The notes beneath the pieces were generated by a model that saw nothing but the letters and a program-made list of their open reading frames with translations, made no database searches and was not told the DNA's origin. From Anaerolineaceae bacterium UBA5224 (GTDB lineage: Bacteria; Chloroflexota; Anaerolineae; Anaerolineales; Anaerolineaceae): DNA of 24,190 nt. Shown here piece by piece: positions 21,399-24,190 of the stretch. The position numbers and the translations under genes were made by a program. The DNA lies in NCBI GenBank assembly GCA_002409365.1, contig DHUW01000050.1, positions 26,092-50,281 of the forward strand. The letters are read 5' to 3'. Position 1 is the first letter of the stretch. The number at the start of each line of letters is the position of its first letter.

Positions 21399-23693
21399 AT
21401 GAAATTTGATCTGACGATTTTTCAACCCGATGGAAAACGGGCTTCATTGCTGGGGTTCGACGGTCCAAAACAGCGCGCCAGAGGCAGGGAGGCCGATCAG
21501 CTGATAATTTTTCTCACACCCAAAGGGACCTCTGACCCTGGTGTTGATCTGGAAGAATTGTCGAACACTTTTTTTAAGACGAGCGGCTCGGTCACCAACG
21601 CAATGCGGGTATTTGTAGATGAGCTCAACCGTTCCTTTTTGCAAAAAAACCACCACTTCGACCAGCCTGAATCCTGGCAGACTGCCAGCCTGTCAGTGGG
21701 GGTGATCCACCAGGATACACTATTTCTCGCACAGGTAGGAGCAAGCGAGATGCTGGTTCTTTCTGAAGGAATAATTGAGTCATTCTTTGATGAAACCCTC
21801 GATCAACGAGGGTTGGGTGTTGCCACTGTGACCAACCCCCGTTATTTTCAGCGCTCAATAAAAGGTAATGAGACCCTTGTTTTCAGCACGCCGATTGAGG
21901 AAGAGAGTGTTGAGGACCGTTCTTTGTTGGTAGGAGAACTGACTCTCAGATCGGAGGAGAACCAACCTTTGGGTATAGTGCAAATTAATGAGGGCTCCGG
22001 TCAGATCACGGTTTGCGGTCTTGAGACCTTTGATTTGGTGTCACTGCTGCCTTCAGACAGCGTCACCTCTGCTGAAGAAGAGAAGAGTGAACAGCCATTG
22101 GTCGTTCCCTCATTGGAGCAAAAGCTGGAAGAAGAGGACCATCAAGACGCAGGCTACGAATCCTGCCTGGCAGAAGATCTTTTTGGTCAGTCAGTGCTCT
22201 ATACAGAAACTGTTGAAGAAGAAGTGACTGAAAAGTTGGAAGTCGACGAACAAGCCGCAGAACCGGAACTAATTGATGATAAAACAGAGCCATTCCAGGT
22301 TGAGCCCGAACAGGATGAACCGATTGAGGAAATTTCCAAAAAAAATGAACGTGAAAAACCAGACTTTGGGATCATAAAAGAAAAAGCCCTTCGGGGAGTA
22401 GCCGCTGGAGCTGGTTGGCTGCGGAAAGTGGAAGACAAGGCAGAAAGGACCGCTTCTGCCGGAAAGACCGCTGAGGAGAGTGAGATTATTGGAAATGTCA
22501 AAGAACTTTCTGCTTTGACCAAAGCGCTGATCGCCATCGTCGTTCCGCTGATCATTGTGGCGGTGGCGGCGCTCATTTTCTTCAACCGTGGGGAGGATAA
22601 TGAATATGCCTACTACCTGGCACAGGCACAGGCTTCGGTGAACAACGCCGCCTTAATGCAAACTGAAGAGTTACAGCGGGAAGGCTGGGGACAAGCCCTG
22701 GTTTTTCTGGACAAGGCAGAGTCTTTCCAGGAGACAGACGAGATCAACAGATTGCGACTTCAGGCTCAGACTGCGCTCGATGAACTTGATGGCGCACGCC
22801 GACTGCAATACGTTCCCGCTTTTGCATCCAACCTGTACCCTGGTCTGGACATTGCCACCATTGTGTCTTTGAACAATGATCTCTATCTTCTCGACCAAGC
22901 CAGCGGTTCAGTGAAGTATCTGAGTCTTTACACCAATGGGTATCAGATGGACAGTGAATTTGTCTGCGGACCGGGCACTTACGATGGGGTCCAGGTGGGA
23001 GAATTGGTCGACCTGATCAATATCCCATTGAATAATCCCGCTAAAGCTCCTGTGATGGCGATTGATGGCGCAGGGAATCTTCTCTACTGCTCGCCCGGAT
23101 CAAATCCGGCGGCTGTACACTTACCGACACCAGAGATTGGTTGGTCTGACTTGAAGCGGATGGTTTTTGACAGCAACCGGCTTTACATTCTGGACCCTGG
23201 CAACAAGGCGCTTTGGATCTATCGTGGATTTACTTCCAACTTCAGCAATGCACCTGTTGCTTATTTTGACGAGGAACTGCTTGAGCTCGCCGACGCTGTC
23301 GATTTCGAAGTGGAGGGCGAGGAGTTGTTCCTGCTGCATGCCGATGGACGCAGTTCATATTGCCTGGCTTCCTTTGTCTCAGGTTTGACCACCTGCGATG
23401 ATCCTTATCCTTACCAGGATGCCGGTACCAGCGGTACAAATGTCGATTTTGCCACTCTTAAGTTTGAACAGCTGGCTTATTCACCACCGCCTGATCCTTC
23501 GATTTATTATCTCGAAGCTGATAAAGCCGAGCTTTACCAGTTCAGCTTGCGACTGAACCTGAACAAAGTGCTGCGTTCAGGATTGAAGGCAGGCACCTTG
23601 CCGGATGGCGGAGCAAGTGCCTTTTATGTCGGCCCTGACAGGAAGGTTTTCATGGCATTTGGGAGCCAGCTCTATTATGCGGTTTTACCATAA
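21399..23693 (+). CDS. Membrane protein with degenerate PP2C-like domain and beta-rich outer domain
   Basis: A 764-residue single-span protein. Residues 1-205 resemble a PP2C (PPM) phosphatase fold: SLSVGVIHQDTLFLAQVGASEMLVL parallels the usual VGDSR strand, and QRSIKGNETLVFSTPI parallels the D-x-LLLCSDGL strand. The metal-binding Asp residues are missing (VGAS-E for VGDSR, STPIE for SDGL), so it is probably a pseudophosphatase. An acidic, low-complexity linker (about 220-325) follows. A membrane helix lies at about 372-394 (ALIAIVVPLIIVAVAALIFF). After it come a helical segment (about 400-465) and a beta-rich, propeller-like part to the end, with repeats such as NDLYLLDQASGSVKYL and SNRLYILDPGNKALWIY. 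The ribosome site AGAAGGTG precedes ATG. A TTGTGT-N18-TATTGT promoter is possible. Signal sensing is an inference. Confidence 0.75.
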   Translation: MKFDLTIFQPDGKRASLLGFDGPKQRARGREADQLIIFLTPKGTSDPGVDLEELSNTFFKTSGSVTNAMRVFVDELNRSFLQKNHHFDQPESWQTASLSVGVIHQDTLFLAQVGASEMLVLSEGIIESFFDETLDQRGLGVATVTNPRYFQRSIKGNETLVFSTPIEEESVEDRSLLVGELTLRSEENQPLGIVQINEGSGQITVCGLETFDLVSLLPSDSVTSAEEEKSEQPLVVPSLEQKLEEEDHQDAGYESCLAEDLFGQSVLYTETVEEEVTEKLEVDEQAAEPELIDDKTEPFQVEPEQDEPIEEISKKNEREKPDFGIIKEKALRGVAAGAGWLRKVEDKAERTASAGKTAEESEIIGNVKELSALTKALIAIVVPLIIVAVAALIFFNRGEDNEYAYYLAQAQASVNNAALMQTEELQREGWGQALVFLDKAESFQETDEINRLRLQAQTALDELDGARRLQYVPAFASNLYPGLDIATIVSLNNDLYLLDQASGSVKYLSLYTNGYQMDSEFVCGPGTYDGVQVGELVDLINIPLNNPAKAPVMAIDGAGNLLYCSPGSNPAAVHLPTPEIGWSDLKRMVFDSNRLYILDPGNKALWIYRGFTSNFSNAPVAYFDEELLELADAVDFEVEGEELFLLHADGRSSYCLASFVSGLTTCDDPYPYQDAGTSGTNVDFATLKFEQLAYSPPPDPSIYYLEADKAELYQFSLRLNLNKVLRSGLKAGTLPDGGASAFYVGPDRKVFMAFGSQLYYAVLP

Positions 23694-23712
23694 ACAGGCT
23701 GCACTATTACGG

Positions 23713-23728
23713 TACAATTCTGACCATG
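23713..23728 (+). promoter_or_regulatory. Leaderless-type promoter of the last membrane-protein gene
   Basis: TACAAT at 23713-23718, preceded by GG, is followed by 7 bases (TCTGACC) and ATG 23726. The sequence around it is strikingly like that at 6188-6203 (GGTA-n-AATT, then ACC or CACC before ATG). No ribosome site is seen. It allows independent expression from the gene 32 bases upstream. Confidence 0.6.
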
Positions 23729-24130
23729 AAATTGAGCCGATTGCTTGACCCGCGTGGAACTAAATACGCCTATATTCTTCTTGCCATGATATTGAATGTT
23801 GCCTGGGCTCTGCTCTTTTTCAGCCTGATGGACTCAATGATGCTTCGGTACGGCGATTTGATGCAGGGGGTCGATACCACCCTGATGTTGGGCATTTTTC
23901 TTGGCTCACTGACCATTGGCTTCCTGATCACTCTATTGGCAAAAGACCGACGTGGTCCCACTTATGGGATTTATGGTGGAATCGCCGGATTGGTTGTGAT
24001 CGTGCTGATGACCTGGAAGAGTGGTCTATTAGCTGCATTGGTGGGTTTTATGGCAATTTTTGGCGGGTTTAATGGCGGAACACTGGGCGAAATGTACCAG
24101 CAGGTTCAGCGCAGGAAAAACAAGAAATAA
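23726..24130 (+). CDS. Small membrane protein of unknown function
   Basis: A 134-residue integral membrane protein. Hydrophobic stretches lie at about residues 15-36 (YILLAMILNVAWALLFFSL), 52-70 (LMLGIFLGSLTIGFLITLL), 80-96 and 100-117 (Gly-rich, AALVGFMAIFGGFNGG). A basic tail follows (QRRKNKK). A short loop, AKDRRGPTYG, lies on the likely cytoplasmic side. I do not recognise the family. It follows the PP2C-like membrane protein by 32 bases, so the two may work together, but it also has its own -10 box 7 bases before the start, suggesting a leaderless transcript. The remaining 60 bases of the window after it show no gene or terminator. Confidence 0.7.
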   Translation: MKLSRLLDPRGTKYAYILLAMILNVAWALLFFSLMDSMMLRYGDLMQGVDTTLMLGIFLGSLTIGFLITLLAKDRRGPTYGIYGGIAGLVVIVLMTWKSGLLAALVGFMAIFGGFNGGTLGEMYQQVQRRKNKK

Positions 24131-24190
24131 ATTGCTGCAGGGTCACTTAATCTTTTTGCTCCAATTCCCTCACCCCCTTTAATTCCCCCT

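Overview
The window reads like a chromosomal segment from a member of the Chloroflexota, most likely class Anaerolineae. This is an inference from several features: the hrcA-grpE-dnaK-dnaJ-prmA order behind a CIRCE operator, a secreted peptidase ending in a FPLIMK-type tail, a mixture of Shine-Dalgarno and apparently leaderless starts, and lineage-flavoured membrane proteins. Codon use and base composition look even throughout. I see no insertion sequence, prophage, integrase, CRISPR array, rRNA or convincing tRNA.

Left part (1-7900). The 3' end of pheT is followed by a stand-alone YedF/DsrE-like protein. A small four-helix membrane protein and a second DsrE-family protein come next, each separated by a clear rho-independent terminator. 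On the minus strand are a nicotinate phosphoribosyltransferase (NAD salvage) and a DUF368 protein (PopT-like polyprenyl-phosphate transporter candidate). Then come an acyl-ACP thioesterase-family protein, a convergent cupin-PadR operon, a YitT-family membrane protein and a GNAT acetyltransferase.

Centre (7990-14340). A four-gene BMP/nucleoside-type ABC importer is encoded as permease, permease, lipoprotein binding protein and double ATPase. A strong hairpin lies just before the ATPase gene. It is followed by a secreted M23 peptidase with a leaderless-looking promoter.

Right part (14338-24190). The heat-shock operon hrcA-grpE-dnaK-dnaJ-prmA runs on the minus strand. It is driven by a TTGACG-N17-TAACAT promoter with a perfect CIRCE operator at the expected place. 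A hairpin sits between dnaK and dnaJ. Upstream lies a 288-bp stretch holding a possible 31-codon ORF and a segment that can fold into a branched structure. Beyond it are a BioF2/FemAB-like acetyltransferase and, divergently, a 764-residue protein with a degenerate PP2C-like domain, one membrane span and a beta-rich outer domain. A small membrane protein closes the window.

The most interesting cross-cutting observation is that four genes (6201, 12858, 21320 minus, 23726) have a TANAAT -10 box separated from the start codon by exactly 7 nt, with no Shine-Dalgarno sequence, so they are probably translated from leaderless mRNAs. Other points worth a look are the hairpins inside the ABC and heat-shock operons, the structured segment upstream of hrcA, the pseudo-PP2C membrane protein and a catalytic-motif substitution in the thioesterase.
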